64,000 nucleotides of DNA from BRH-c54 sp965284565 (GTDB lineage Bacteria > Bacteroidota > Bacteroidia > Flavobacteriales_E > Vicingaceae), in the NCBI GenBank assembly GCA_965284565.1, contig OZ260100.1:2480001-2544000 (forward strand), in the 5' to 3' direction. Of this stretch, positions 18,549 to 27,138 are shown piece after piece. The number at the start of each line of letters is the position of its first letter. The first letter of the stretch is position 1. Under the pieces are notes generated by a model. That model searched no databases. It saw only the letters and a list, made by a program, of their open reading frames with translations, and had not been told where the DNA came from. Made by a program: the position numbers and the translations under genes.

Positions 18549-19091
18549 TTATAAATTTTTAAAAAACCATTTTTCTCTTTTGGTTGGAAACCCAACAATC
18601 ATAGGGAATGTTTTGTTTGTTCTTCTGTCATAAATTACGTAACCAGTTCTCCATCCCCAATTCTTATTTTTCCATAACTTTATAGGTTCAGAATAGAATC
18701 TAAGCATATATGGATATTGATCTTTTGGGTATTTGCTTAAAGAATCAGGATTAATTATACGATACTCTCGAGTGAAATTTTTTTTAAATCGTTTTAAGCT
18801 TTTAGCCTGATAGGAACCGAAATATCCTTTTTCTACTAGCCATTTTTTAGTATGACCATTGTCGGTATTAACATCATAATATTTAGTAGCCTCTTTTCTT
18901 CGGTTAGCTTCTTGAGCAGGAGTAGTAAACTCAAAAAGAAGAATATATTTGTCTATATCTGTAGGAATGAAAAGAGGCTTTTTACTTGACCAATTTTGTT
19001 CTAATGGTTCATTTTGGTCACAAATATCATAATGATTTTGACACAAACAGAATACAGGAGATAAGCAAAGTATTAAAAATAGTTTTTTCAT
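18549..19091 (-). CDS. Exported protein of unknown function
   Basis: A 180-residue protein with an N-terminal signal peptide (MKKLFLILCLSPVFCLCQ, cleavage likely after about residue 18). The mature part is rich in Lys, Tyr and Trp, with IDKYILLFEFTTPAQEANRR and KLWKNKNWGWRTGYVIYDRR as its most distinctive stretches. I recognise no family. It lies 29 bases downstream of the PorP/SprF gene on the same strand and may be read through from that pair. Confidence 0.7.
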   Translation of the reverse strand: MKKLFLILCLSPVFCLCQNHYDICDQNEPLEQNWSSKKPLFIPTDIDKYILLFEFTTPAQEANRRKEATKYYDVNTDNGHTKKWLVEKGYFGSYQAKSLKRFKKNFTREYRIINPDSLSKYPKDQYPYMLRFYSEPIKLWKNKNWGWRTGYVIYDRRTNKTFPMIVGFPTKREKWFFKNL

Positions 19092-19120
19092 GAGGTTTTA
19101 TTTCTATATTCTTAAACTTC

Positions 19121-20065
19121 TCACATCGCATAAGCAGGGCAGGTGTGCGATTTCATTCCACCACCTTCACCAATACCACCACCGGGGCATTGTCTAAATC
19201 CTAACATAATTTCGTGACTGTAGTTGCCGTAAATTTTGTTGATTGGAAAATCAAAGGCATAACCAATAGTAAGGGCATCAAAAACTTTGAACTTAATTTG
19301 TGCAACAATGGCTTCTCCAGCTCTGTAGCCAATTCCCATAGTAAAATTTTGTCTGTATACCCAAGCAATATTCAAATCTAATGCAGGAGGTCCCATGTTG
19401 TTCATTTTTAATAAAAATGATTTAAAAACAGTCCAGTTATTATGTACAGATTGATGTCCCATACCAATATAGTATTGGTTTACTTGCTTAGACTCTTGTC
19501 CGAGCTTGATGTTTTTAAAATAGGTTTGATTAATAGAAAAACTGTAATACACTTTGTTGTTGTACAATAAAATTCCGGGCATAATATCCGGGTAATGCAA
19601 TACAGAACCACCAGCATTATCTAATACTGGATCGGGATTATTATTACCAAAAACATCCGTCATACTATATTGCTGAATGCCTGCAAAAATTCCTGCTCCC
19701 AACGTAAGTTTTGGAAAAACTTTTTTATGATAGGCATATCCTAATTTAATATAAGAACGGGTGGTAAGGTGTAAGGCATCTTGCTCAACATAAAGCCCAA
19801 TTGCATGTATGCCTTTGTTGGGCTTGTAATGGTTACTTTTAAAAGGCATGTGAGCACTTGCAAAATAGGTGCGTGGAGCATTATCAAAACCTACCCATTG
19901 CAAACGAGTTCCTGCTTTAAAGTCTAAACATTTAGCAGTACCTGCAAAAGCAGGGTTATGTCCAAAATTATTAAATGAATACTGTGAATATTGCGGGGCT
20001 TGCTGTCCAAAAAGTGTTTGGACAAACAACATAAAAAAAGCTATATAACTTACAATTTTAAACAT
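19121..20065 (-). CDS. PorP/SprF-family type IX secretion outer-membrane protein
   Basis: A 314-residue predicted outer-membrane beta-barrel. Signal peptide of about 20 residues ending LFGQ, then the family opening QAPQYSQYSFNNFGHNPAFAGT, typical of PorP/SprF proteins (QxxxSQY...NPA.AG). The C-terminus carries barrel strands (LTIGYAFDFPINKIYGNYSH). Members partner with, and are needed for surface attachment of, proteins bearing type B sorting domains. The gene directly upstream encodes exactly such a protein, with a 1-base gap. Confidence 0.92.
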   Translation of the reverse strand: MFKIVSYIAFFMLFVQTLFGQQAPQYSQYSFNNFGHNPAFAGTAKCLDFKAGTRLQWVGFDNAPRTYFASAHMPFKSNHYKPNKGIHAIGLYVEQDALHLTTRSYIKLGYAYHKKVFPKLTLGAGIFAGIQQYSMTDVFGNNNPDPVLDNAGGSVLHYPDIMPGILLYNNKVYYSFSINQTYFKNIKLGQESKQVNQYYIGMGHQSVHNNWTVFKSFLLKMNNMGPPALDLNIAWVYRQNFTMGIGYRAGEAIVAQIKFKVFDALTIGYAFDFPINKIYGNYSHEIMLGFRQCPGGGIGEGGGMKSHTCPAYAM

Positions 20066-20066
20066 A

Positions 20067-20903
20067 TTAACGCATTATAGAAACAGCTCCTTTAAACACT
20101 TTTTCATCTCCAAATTCGGGAGTAATTTCTAAAATATAATAAAAAGTAGAAACAGGTAAATCGCCACCTAAATATTTTGCATCCCAACCATCACCATTTT
20201 TGTAATTTTCTTCATGGTAAACCCGTTGTCCCCATCGGTCGAAAATATAGACTTTATTTTTTGGATACAATTCAATAAAACTAATAAACCAAGTATCGTT
20301 TGCTCCATCGCCATTAGGTGTAAAAACTTGTGCTGGTATTGGATCGGGACAATCAAAAGGCGTAATATCTACTTGTGTGGTATCTGTGCAGCCATTATTA
20401 TCTGTAGTAATTAGCGTGTAACTGCCAATTGGCACACTGCTAAAAAACCCAGTAGAACTCTGCCCTACACCAACCAACTCATGGTTGTAAGGAGCTTCGC
20501 CACCATCAGAAGAAACAGCTACATCAGCAACCGTTTGATTGCATTCTTTTATGATAGGAGTAGCTTCCGTAGTAATTATAGTTGTATTAATAAAAATAGA
20601 AGCAGAGTCGTTATCAGGAAAGCAGCCCGTTGATGTATTCATATACACGATAACAGTTTGATTGTTGGCAGGAAGATTAATGGTAGAGCCATTTCCGGGA
20701 ACGGTATCTCCATTAATTACCCACACATAAGTTGGGTTTACAGCTCCTGCTGAAGAATCTGCAGTAAGCTGAATAGGAGTGTTTTCGCAAACAGGTCCAG
20801 AAGTTACATCAGGGTTGCTGCTAATGGTAACACTAACAGGACACTGAGCTTTCACAAAGAGTGAAAGTACGCAAAAAAAAATAGTGATAATTAATTTATT
20901 CAT
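20067..20903 (-). CDS. Secreted protein with T9SS type B (gliding-associated) C-terminal domain
   Basis: A 278-residue secreted protein. Signal peptide 1-19, then Ig-/PKD-like beta segments (VSITISSNPDVTSGPVCENT; YTLITTDNNGCTDTTQVDI), and from about residue 192 the gliding-motility-associated C-terminal domain: VFTPNGDGANDTWFI, VYIFDRWGQRVY, GWDAKYLGGDLPVSTFYYIL, FKGAVSIMR. This domain targets cargo through the type IX secretion system. It is short compared with typical multi-kilobase adhesins of the class. Forms a two-gene unit with the PorP/SprF gene that probably anchors it. Confidence 0.92.
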   Translation of the reverse strand: MNKLIITIFFCVLSLFVKAQCPVSVTISSNPDVTSGPVCENTPIQLTADSSAGAVNPTYVWVINGDTVPGNGSTINLPANNQTVIVYMNTSTGCFPDNDSASIFINTTIITTEATPIIKECNQTVADVAVSSDGGEAPYNHELVGVGQSSTGFFSSVPIGSYTLITTDNNGCTDTTQVDITPFDCPDPIPAQVFTPNGDGANDTWFISFIELYPKNKVYIFDRWGQRVYHEENYKNGDGWDAKYLGGDLPVSTFYYILEITPEFGDEKVFKGAVSIMR

Positions 20904-20965
20904 TGCGGCTAAATTACAATTTATTTTGATTTGAAAGATGAGGTAATTAATAGATATTTAGCCTT

Positions 20966-21661
20966 TTATTGCATTGAAATAATAGTTTCTCTAGCAATAT
21001 TAGTAAAATCGTTGATGTTATTTTTACTAAACTTACTGCTATCAATGGGTTTTCCAATGCTTACTTCAACTTTTCCAGGAGTAATGGTTGATGTTCCTGA
21101 TTTCCATACTTCGTAAGTGCCTTTTATTGAAATAGGGATAATATCTACGCCTGCTTGAAGTGCAAGATGAAAAGCTCCTTTTTTAAAGGATTCAACCTTA
21201 CCAGTTTTACTACGAGTACCTTCGGCAAAGAGAATCACAGATTTACCTTCTTTAATTTTTTTAGCAGCTTTTGCTATGCTTTTAATCCCCTTTTTTCTAT
21301 TAGAACGATCAACAAAAATGTGTCCTGCAACCCACATGTACCAGCCAACAACAGGAGTCCAGATAAGTTCTTTTTTACCAATAAAATGCAAGTTTTTTGG
21401 AAGGCTATAGCACAAACAACCAATATCTAAGTGAGAAAAATGATTTGAAACAAAAACTACAGGCTTATCGCTAGGTACATTTTCTTTACCGTTAACAATA
21501 ATATCAATCCCTGCAATTTTCAATAGTACAGGAGCAAAAACTGTTCTGGCAACCATTAAGGGAAATTGTCTATTCATCACAAAAGGAATGAGCAATGGAG
21601 CTATCAGCATTAGCGAGAAGGTCCATATTATCAATAATATAATTCTTAAATAGGAAATCAT
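20966..21661 (-). CDS. plsC: 1-acyl-sn-glycerol-3-phosphate acyltransferase
   Basis: A 231-residue membrane acyltransferase that converts lysophosphatidate to phosphatidate in phospholipid synthesis. An N-terminal membrane segment (about 5-27), the catalytic NHFSHLD box (HX4D), the FAEGTRSKTG substrate box and the IPISIKGTYEVWKSG block are all present. ATG start. It stands alone between the T9SS pair and the repeat-rich gap at 21.7-22.0 kb. Confidence 0.93.
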   Translation of the reverse strand: MISYLRIILLIIWTFSLMLIAPLLIPFVMNRQFPLMVARTVFAPVLLKIAGIDIIVNGKENVPSDKPVVFVSNHFSHLDIGCLCYSLPKNLHFIGKKELIWTPVVGWYMWVAGHIFVDRSNRKKGIKSIAKAAKKIKEGKSVILFAEGTRSKTGKVESFKKGAFHLALQAGVDIIPISIKGTYEVWKSGTSTITPGKVEVSIGKPIDSSKFSKNNINDFTNIARETIISMQ

Positions 21662-21835
21662 TTTTAAGTATGTGCCTTTTTAGTTTTTGAAAATCAATCA
21701 ACTATATCCTTTTATGATATTGAGTTGAGGTAATTTTTAATTGACTTCAAAAATACCAAAATAGCTATGAATTATTACTGATAAAAGTTAAGTTTAATAG
21801 CTTTTAGTATTTGTTTGACTGTAAGGTTAAAACAT

Positions 21836-21987
21836 TTAACCACATAGTGACATAGTTTTTATACCATCAAGATATGTTATCAAAGAATCACAAAGCTTGT
21901 TTCCATAAAATGGAAACACTTTGTGGTGCTATAAAAGTCTTTTATAGCTATTAGTATTAGCGTCTATGTTTCTATGTGGTTTAAAAA
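21836..21987. repeat. Structured inverted-repeat element (CCACATAG family, MITE-like)
   Basis: A 152-base non-coding element. Its ends are inverted copies of the dispersed repeat: TTAACCACATAGTGACATAG (21836-21855) and the reverse complement of the same motif at 21963-21985 (CTATGTTTCTATGTGGTTTA). Inside are CACAAAG/CTTTGTG (21889-21895, 21919-21925) enclosing GTTTCCAT/ATGGAAAC, and GCTATAAAAG/TTTTATAGC just beyond. This fills most of the 336-base gap between plsC and the FAD dehydrogenase. Confidence 0.7.
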
Positions 21988-21997
21988 GGTAGGAATA

Positions 21998-23554
21998 TTA
22001 CTCAATTTGTTCGGCACATTTTTGTCCGTCAATAGCAGCAGATACAATTCCACCAGCATAGCCTGCTCCTTCACCACAAGGGTACAAACCTTTTATTTCA
22101 GGATGTTGTAGGGTTTCCTTATCCCTTGGAATTTTTACTGGAGAAGATGTTCTGCTTTCTACAGCAACAATAATAGCATCTCGGGTAAGATAGCCTCTCA
22201 TTTTGTTACCAAAATCTCTAAAGCCTTGTTGTAATCTGCTAACAATAGATGGTGGTAGTATTTCTTGAATTGGAGCAGAAACAATTCCTGGTTTGTAAGA
22301 ACATGGAGGTAAAGAAATGGATGTTTTATTATCAATAAAGTCTATTAAACGTTGGGCGGGAGCTATTTGTCCGAAATTATTTTGCTCATCATTTTTTCCT
22401 GCAATAAATGTTTTTCGCTCAATAGCTTCTTGCAATTTTAAGCCTGCTAATGCCCCAAATTGCTCGTAAGGTTTTAAATCTTCAGCTTCTACAGCTACCA
22501 CAATTCCTGAGTTTGCAAAAGGGTTATTTCTTTTGGATGGAGACCAACCGTTGGTTACAACTTCTCCGGGAGCAGTAGCACAAGGAGCTATAATTCCGCC
22601 CGGACACATACAAAAAGAGAAAACACCTCGATTTTTAACTTGAGTTACTAATTTATATGAAGCAGGAGGCAGGTATTCATTTCTCACATCACAATGGTAT
22701 TGAATTTTATCAATTAACGCTTGTGGATGTTCAACTCTTACCCCAATAGCAAAAGGTTTAGCATCTAACTTAATTTTTTTCTTATCTAACAAATAAAAAA
22801 TATCTCTTGCCGAATGTCCTGTTGCTAGAATTACATTAGACGTTTCAATAATGGTATCGTTATTAACTTCAACACCTTTAATGGTATTATTTTCTATCAA
22901 TAAATCGGTGAGTTTACTCTCAAAATGAATTTCTCCGCCATTTTCTATAATGGTATTTCTAATGGCTTCTACCACTTTAGGTAATTTGTTGGTGCCTATA
23001 TGCGGATGAGCATCAATCAAAATGTTTTCGTCAGCTCCGTGTTGAACTAAGAGTTGTAACACTTCTTTTACATCACCTCTTTTGGTAGAGCGGGTATAAA
23101 GTTTGCCATCAGAAAAAGTTCCTGCACCACCTTCGCCAAAACAATAGTTAGATTCGGAATTTACAATTTGATTTTTGGTAATGTTGGCTAAATCTCTTCT
23201 CCTGTCTCTAATTGCTTTGCCACGTTCAATAATAATGGGTTTAATGTTGTTTTCTATTAATTTAAGGGCAGCAAACATTCCGGCTGGTCCAAAACCAACA
23301 ATTACAGCAGACTGCTCACTGTTTATTGGTTTAAAATTTTTTGCTTGAAAAAGAGCAGGTTTTTTATCGGTATAAATTTCTATTTTTAAATTGATTTTTA
23401 TTTGCTTTTTTCGGGCGTCTATGGAGCGTCTTATAATTTGAAAGTCAAAATCTTCCAGCTTAGTTTTAGAGGTAATTATTTGTCTGATGAAAACTTCACT
23501 AGCAGCTTCTTCTGGAGAGACAGCAATTTCTAATATATAAGGTTGTTCTTGCAA
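21998..23554 (-). CDS. FAD-dependent dehydrogenase (COG2509-type)
   Basis: A 518-residue flavoprotein. The dinucleotide-binding motif VIVGFGPAGMFAALKLIENN lies near residue 84, followed by ERGKAIRDRRRD, CFGEGGAGTFSDGKLYTR, the second binding segment VILATGHSARD and the C-terminal LYPCGEGAGYAGGIVSAA FAD contact. It belongs to a widespread family of uncharacterised FAD-dependent dehydrogenases; the natural substrate is unknown. The start is TTG at 23554 (QEQPYILEIAVSPEEAA), matching the family's N-terminal beta strand. A CATCTTTG near-match to the -7 box lies at 23580-23587 on the minus strand. Confidence 0.87.
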   Translation of the reverse strand: MQEQPYILEIAVSPEEAASEVFIRQIITSKTKLEDFDFQIIRRSIDARKKQIKINLKIEIYTDKKPALFQAKNFKPINSEQSAVIVGFGPAGMFAALKLIENNIKPIIIERGKAIRDRRRDLANITKNQIVNSESNYCFGEGGAGTFSDGKLYTRSTKRGDVKEVLQLLVQHGADENILIDAHPHIGTNKLPKVVEAIRNTIIENGGEIHFESKLTDLLIENNTIKGVEVNNDTIIETSNVILATGHSARDIFYLLDKKKIKLDAKPFAIGVRVEHPQALIDKIQYHCDVRNEYLPPASYKLVTQVKNRGVFSFCMCPGGIIAPCATAPGEVVTNGWSPSKRNNPFANSGIVVAVEAEDLKPYEQFGALAGLKLQEAIERKTFIAGKNDEQNNFGQIAPAQRLIDFIDNKTSISLPPCSYKPGIVSAPIQEILPPSIVSRLQQGFRDFGNKMRGYLTRDAIIVAVESRTSSPVKIPRDKETLQHPEIKGLYPCGEGAGYAGGIVSAAIDGQKCAEQIE

Positions 23555-23704
23555 AGTAAATGTGTTATTTAACAGAATGCAAAGATGCTCAACTTTTTCA
23601 GAATTATAGAGTACTTAAAAATTTTTTAAAAAAAATGGAGAAAGAATGATGTCCAATGAAAAAATAGTTTAAATTTATAACGATAAAATAATAAGTTTAA
23701 AGAT

Positions 23705-24097
23705 ATGAATTTTAAAGGCAGTGATTATTTATGTCCTTCATGCAAAGGGCATTTAAACGTGGCAGACCAACTAGTGTTTGCAACAAAAACAAATAGAAAA
23801 CATAGTGGTTTGATTGTGTTGAGTCCTAAAATAGGAGAGTATAGTTATAAAACACATCCTAAATTTCAGTTGGAAAAGGGTGAGTTAGTGGAGTTTTATT
23901 GTCCACTTTGTTTAGCAGATTTAACAGCAGAAAAGCAGAAAGAACATGCTATGATTAATATGATTTCTAATGAAGATAATGTAGAGTATGAGTTATATTT
24001 TTCTAAAAAAGCAGGAAACAAAAGTACTTATGTGGTAGCTACCGATATTTTTGAAGCTTTTGGAGAAGATGCTATTGATTTTACAGAGTTTGTTTAA
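23705..24097 (+). CDS. Small zinc-ribbon protein, function unknown
   Basis: A 130-residue cytosolic protein with two Cys pairs, CPSC (residues 10-13) and CPLC (about 67-70), which should form one zinc ribbon. The rest is mixed alpha/beta and ends acidic (FEAFGEDAIDFTEFV). I have seen similar Cys-pair proteins in Bacteroidota but cannot assign a role. It is flanked downstream by a bidirectional hairpin that is also a copy of the CCACATAG repeat. Confidence 0.72.
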   Translation: MNFKGSDYLCPSCKGHLNVADQLVFATKTNRKHSGLIVLSPKIGEYSYKTHPKFQLEKGELVEFYCPLCLADLTAEKQKEHAMINMISNEDNVEYELYFSKKAGNKSTYVVATDIFEAFGEDAIDFTEFV

Positions 24098-24116
24098 TTT
24101 TTTGAAGTACTTTATA

Positions 24117-24153
24117 TAAAAAAACCACATAGATTCTATGTGGTTTTTTTTAC
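24117..24153. terminator. Bidirectional terminator built from the CCACATAG repeat
   Basis: Two arms of the dispersed repeat sit back to back: AAACCACATAG (24122-24132) and CTATGTGGTTT (24136-24146) with a 3-base loop, flanked by A-runs and T-runs. It can terminate both the zinc-ribbon gene and the convergent SRPBCC gene. Confidence 0.8.
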
Positions 24154-24169
24154 CTGGTAGAATTAAATA

Positions 24170-25198
24170 TTATTCTACAGGTTTGCTTTCAAAATAATAA
24201 ATGTTAGTTAACCATTTACTTGTATCAGCTTCAGTGGTTGGATCAGTTATGTACTCTTCTAATACCACATGAGACATTGGTAAATTATTATTTTTTAGGT
24301 ATTCATCCATTGCCATGTGAGGCTCAGCAAGATTTTCATAATTGCCATAATAAGCAATTTTTAGGGCTTTACCGCCAAGTTTTACAGTAGTGTAGTTATC
24401 AAATTTAAAGCTTTTATCGCCAGATTTGTATGGTACTGCAGCAGCAACATCTGTCATTTGGTTTTCTTCATCCCAATCGTAATAAATACCACAAGGTTGT
24501 CCTGTAATTTGCACTTCTTTGTTCTTTGAAAGCATTTCATAAATTATTCCTAAATGCTTAGCATAAAATACTTGCATCTCACTAAAACTAATCTTTTCTC
24601 TGTAAGTTAAAAAAGTTTTTTCTTCATAATTTACAGTTTCAATAGTGTATTCTTTTTTTGCTGGTTTTTCACTTTCAACAATTTCTTTCAACTTAGCTAA
24701 ACCTTTTTCATAATCTTTTCCAACAGACTCACTAATATCCATAAATAGTCCCATTACATTAAATGGACGAGGCATTTTAGAATCAAAACCCCAAGTAACG
24801 GTAGTTTTTCCTTCAGCGTCATTTAAAAGAAAATAGCCATTGGCAACACTTTCAAAAGGCTCTATAAAAGTAACAGTAGTTTCAATTTTATCTTCTGTAA
24901 TGGTAATTATCTCTTGTTTTCCTTTACCTACATCTTCATTTCCTTCCCAAAAGAAAGTAGTACCAACGGCTCCGTCTTCACCTTCCATCCAAGTTTTTTG
25001 ATTTGGATCTAACTCTGCCCATGGTGACCATTTTTGTGAATTCTCAAAATAAAGTAAGTGTTTATGAACTGTTTCTTGTTGAGCATTGATTTCTATAGAA
25101 CGCTCTAATTTAAAGTCTGTGGGAGCTACAAAGGTTAATACTACTAATGTTAAGATGAGTATTAAAACTATTATCCCGATAATTTTTAATGCTTTCAT
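24170..25198 (-). CDS. SRPBCC-domain plus GyrI-like-domain protein
   Basis: A 342-residue protein. An N-terminal membrane anchor (about residues 5-25) is followed by a SRPBCC/polyketide-cyclase-type ligand-binding domain (about 35-180; LLYFENSQKWSPWAELDPN, TVTWGFDSKMPRPFNVMG) and a GyrI-like/AraC-effector-binding domain (about 195-342; VTGQPCGIYYDWDEENQ, YFESKP end). Both domains bind small hydrophobic ligands, so a periplasmic sensing or carrier role is possible, but no activity is shown. Convergent with the zinc-ribbon gene; has its own TACATTTG promoter box. Confidence 0.82.
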   Translation of the reverse strand: MKALKIIGIIVLILILTLVVLTFVAPTDFKLERSIEINAQQETVHKHLLYFENSQKWSPWAELDPNQKTWMEGEDGAVGTTFFWEGNEDVGKGKQEIITITEDKIETTVTFIEPFESVANGYFLLNDAEGKTTVTWGFDSKMPRPFNVMGLFMDISESVGKDYEKGLAKLKEIVESEKPAKKEYTIETVNYEEKTFLTYREKISFSEMQVFYAKHLGIIYEMLSKNKEVQITGQPCGIYYDWDEENQMTDVAAAVPYKSGDKSFKFDNYTTVKLGGKALKIAYYGNYENLAEPHMAMDEYLKNNNLPMSHVVLEEYITDPTTEADTSKWLTNIYYFESKPVE

Positions 25199-25222
25199 AT
25201 TTGTTAGGTTTTAGAGTTTATG

Positions 25223-25230
25223 CAAATGTA
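25223..25230 (-). promoter_or_regulatory. Bacteroidota -7 element TACATTTG, SRPBCC gene
   Basis: Exact TAnnTTTG on the minus strand, 24 bases upstream of the ATG at 25198. Confidence 0.5.
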
Positions 25231-25259
25231 TAACAAATTTAAATTTTGTCTAAATTTTT

Positions 25260-25853
25260 TTAAATCAGCTTTTTATTGCCAAATTCTTTTTTAATTTCAG
25301 CATATCTCGGACAATTTACCAAGTGGTCGTTTACCATGCCGACTGCTTGCATGTGAGCATAAAGAGTGGTACTGCCTAAAAACTTAAAGCCTTTTTTCTT
25401 CATATTTTTAGCCAATTCATCAGAAATAGTTGTTGTTGCAGGCACTTCTTTTAATGTTTTCCATTGGTTTTGTATTTGTTTACCATTTACAAAACTCCAT
25501 ATAAATTTAGCAAAAGAGCCATATTCTTTTTGAATAGCTAGAAAAATATTGGCATTATTTATAGCAGCTTCAATTTTGGCTCTATTTCTTATAATTCCAG
25601 CATTTTGCAATAATTCTTCTACTTTTTCAGAATTGAATTGAGCTACCTTTTTAGGATTAAAACCGGCAAAAGCTTGTCGGTAGTTTTCTCGTTTTTTTAG
25701 GATGGTTGACCAACTTAATCCTGCTTGTGCACTTTCGAGTACTAAAAATTCAAATTGTTTAGTATCTTCTAAAACTGGCACACCCCATTCTTTATCATGG
25801 TAGTTGATGTATTGTTCAAAACCTAAGCACCAAGGACATTTTTCTGTTTCCAT
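25260..25853 (-). CDS. tag: DNA-3-methyladenine glycosylase I
   Basis: A 197-residue base-excision repair enzyme that removes N3-methyladenine. The N-terminal CPWC...YHDKEWGVP block gives zinc ligands (Cys6, and the His of YHDKEW), and the C-terminal HMQAVGMVNDHLVNCPRY gives the other His/Cys ligands, matching the Tag zinc snap. The AGLSWSTILKKRENYRQAF helix is present. ATG start. Eight bases downstream of the DUF1697 gene on the same strand, so likely in the YggS-DUF1697-tag unit. Confidence 0.94.
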   Translation of the reverse strand: METEKCPWCLGFEQYINYHDKEWGVPVLEDTKQFEFLVLESAQAGLSWSTILKKRENYRQAFAGFNPKKVAQFNSEKVEELLQNAGIIRNRAKIEAAINNANIFLAIQKEYGSFAKFIWSFVNGKQIQNQWKTLKEVPATTTISDELAKNMKKKGFKFLGSTTLYAHMQAVGMVNDHLVNCPRYAEIKKEFGNKKLI

Positions 25854-25861
25854 AATAAAAC

Positions 25862-26404
25862 TTAATTATTCATTAATTGATGTAATTTGGAGGTAGTATT
25901 CCAATTCCTCACAGTAATATTTTTATAAATAGGAAGCTGAATAAGTTTGCTTAAATAGCTTCTGTTGGTCTTTTCTATTAACCGAGTGAAATAAATGGTA
26001 TGCGTTCCTGAGTAAGCTTTGTCTACTTCATTGTGTTGCGGAATGTCAGCAATAACTTCAGTAGCTTTAAGTGGTGGTTTAATAAACAATACATCGTAAC
26101 GGTAGTTGTCTTTATCAGTACCAAATTTTGCAGGAATTTCCTCAACAACTTTATTCAATTGTTGATGTGTAATTACCACTACAACAGAGTTGTAATTAAA
26201 TTGCTCGGATAAAGTTTTTTCAATGGTTTGGGTTAGTTGGTTGAGGTTTTTGGTGTTAGATTTAAAAATCACATTTCCACTTTGAATGTACGTTTTTACA
26301 TCAGTAAACCCCATTTTCTCAAAACAAGCTTTTAAGTCAGCCATTTTGATGATGTTGTTGCCACCAACATTAATACCTCTGAGTAATGCCAAATATTGAT
26401 TCAT
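25862..26404 (-). CDS. DUF1697-family protein
   Basis: A 180-residue protein matching DUF1697 from its opening YLALLRGINVGGNNIIKMAD and the QSGNVIF motif, with FDVLFIKPP-like and TRLIEKTNRS stretches later. The family is small, cytosolic and uncharacterised. Its ATG overlaps the yggS stop by 4 bases (ATGA), implying translational coupling. Confidence 0.87.
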   Translation of the reverse strand: MNQYLALLRGINVGGNNIIKMADLKACFEKMGFTDVKTYIQSGNVIFKSNTKNLNQLTQTIEKTLSEQFNYNSVVVVITHQQLNKVVEEIPAKFGTDKDNYRYDVLFIKPPLKATEVIADIPQHNEVDKAYSGTHTIYFTRLIEKTNRSYLSKLIQLPIYKNITVRNWNTTSKLHQLMNN

Positions 26405-27087
26405 GATGAATGGTAGTTTCTTTCTCCAAAGATACTACTTCCTACTCGAATCATGGTGCTACCTTCTTCTATGGCGAGTTGGTAATCTCCGCTCATGCCC
26501 ATGGATAGAGTTGTGAGTTGAAAAGTACTTAAAGTGCCTTGAGTACTTAGAGTTAGTAGTTTATCAAATAAATTTTTTAGGCTTTTAAATTCTTTTCGGA
26601 TTTGGTTTTCGTTATCAGTAAAAGTTGCCATGCCCATTAAACCAACAATTTTTATATTTTTTAAATGTTGGAATACTTCACTTTTAAGAAGTTCATCTAC
26701 TTCTTTTTCATCAAAACCAAATTTGGTATCTTCTTCAGCAATGTGTATTTGCAATAAACAATTGATTACTCTTTCGTTTTGAGCAGCTCGCTTATTGATT
26801 TCTTTAAGTAATTTAAAACTATCAACACCATGAATTAAGCTTACAAAAGGAGCAATATACTTTACTTTGTTGCTTTGTAAATGTCCTATCATGTGCCATT
26901 CAATGTCTTTAGGTAAGCTTTCGTATTTTTCGGTTAGTTCTTGTACTTTATTTTCTCCAAAAATTCGTTGTCCGGCTTGGTAAGCCTCTAAAATGGCTGT
27001 GTTGGGTTTTGTTTTAGAAACAGCTACCAAGGTAACGTGTTCAGGAATAGGATCTTTTATTTGTTGTAAGTTTGCTGTAATCTTCAT
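26401..27087 (-). CDS. YggS/PLPBP-family pyridoxal-phosphate-binding protein
   Basis: A 228-residue single-domain TIM-barrel protein that binds PLP and maintains vitamin B6 and amino-acid homeostasis; no enzymatic reaction is established. PLP lysine in VAVSKTKP (about Lys25), FGENKVQEL, WHMIGHLQSNK, GLMGMATF, LSMGMSGDYQLAIEEGSTMIRVGSSIFGER are all present. Start ATG at 27087. A TAACTTTG -7 box ends only 5 bases upstream, so the transcript may be nearly leaderless. Confidence 0.93.
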   Translation of the reverse strand: MKITANLQQIKDPIPEHVTLVAVSKTKPNTAILEAYQAGQRIFGENKVQELTEKYESLPKDIEWHMIGHLQSNKVKYIAPFVSLIHGVDSFKLLKEINKRAAQNERVINCLLQIHIAEEDTKFGFDEKEVDELLKSEVFQHLKNIKIVGLMGMATFTDNENQIRKEFKSLKNLFDKLLTLSTQGTLSTFQLTTLSMGMSGDYQLAIEEGSTMIRVGSSIFGERNYHSS

Positions 27088-27091
27088 AGAG

Positions 27092-27099
27092 CAAAGTTA
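27092..27099 (-). promoter_or_regulatory. Bacteroidota -7 element TAACTTTG, yggS unit
   Basis: Exact TAnnTTTG on the minus strand, ending 5 bases before the ATG, which would place the transcription start almost at the start codon. Confidence 0.4.
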
Positions 27100-27138
27100 G
27101 TTTTTTAGCTTGGGTGTTGAAAGGTTCTTTATCTTAAT

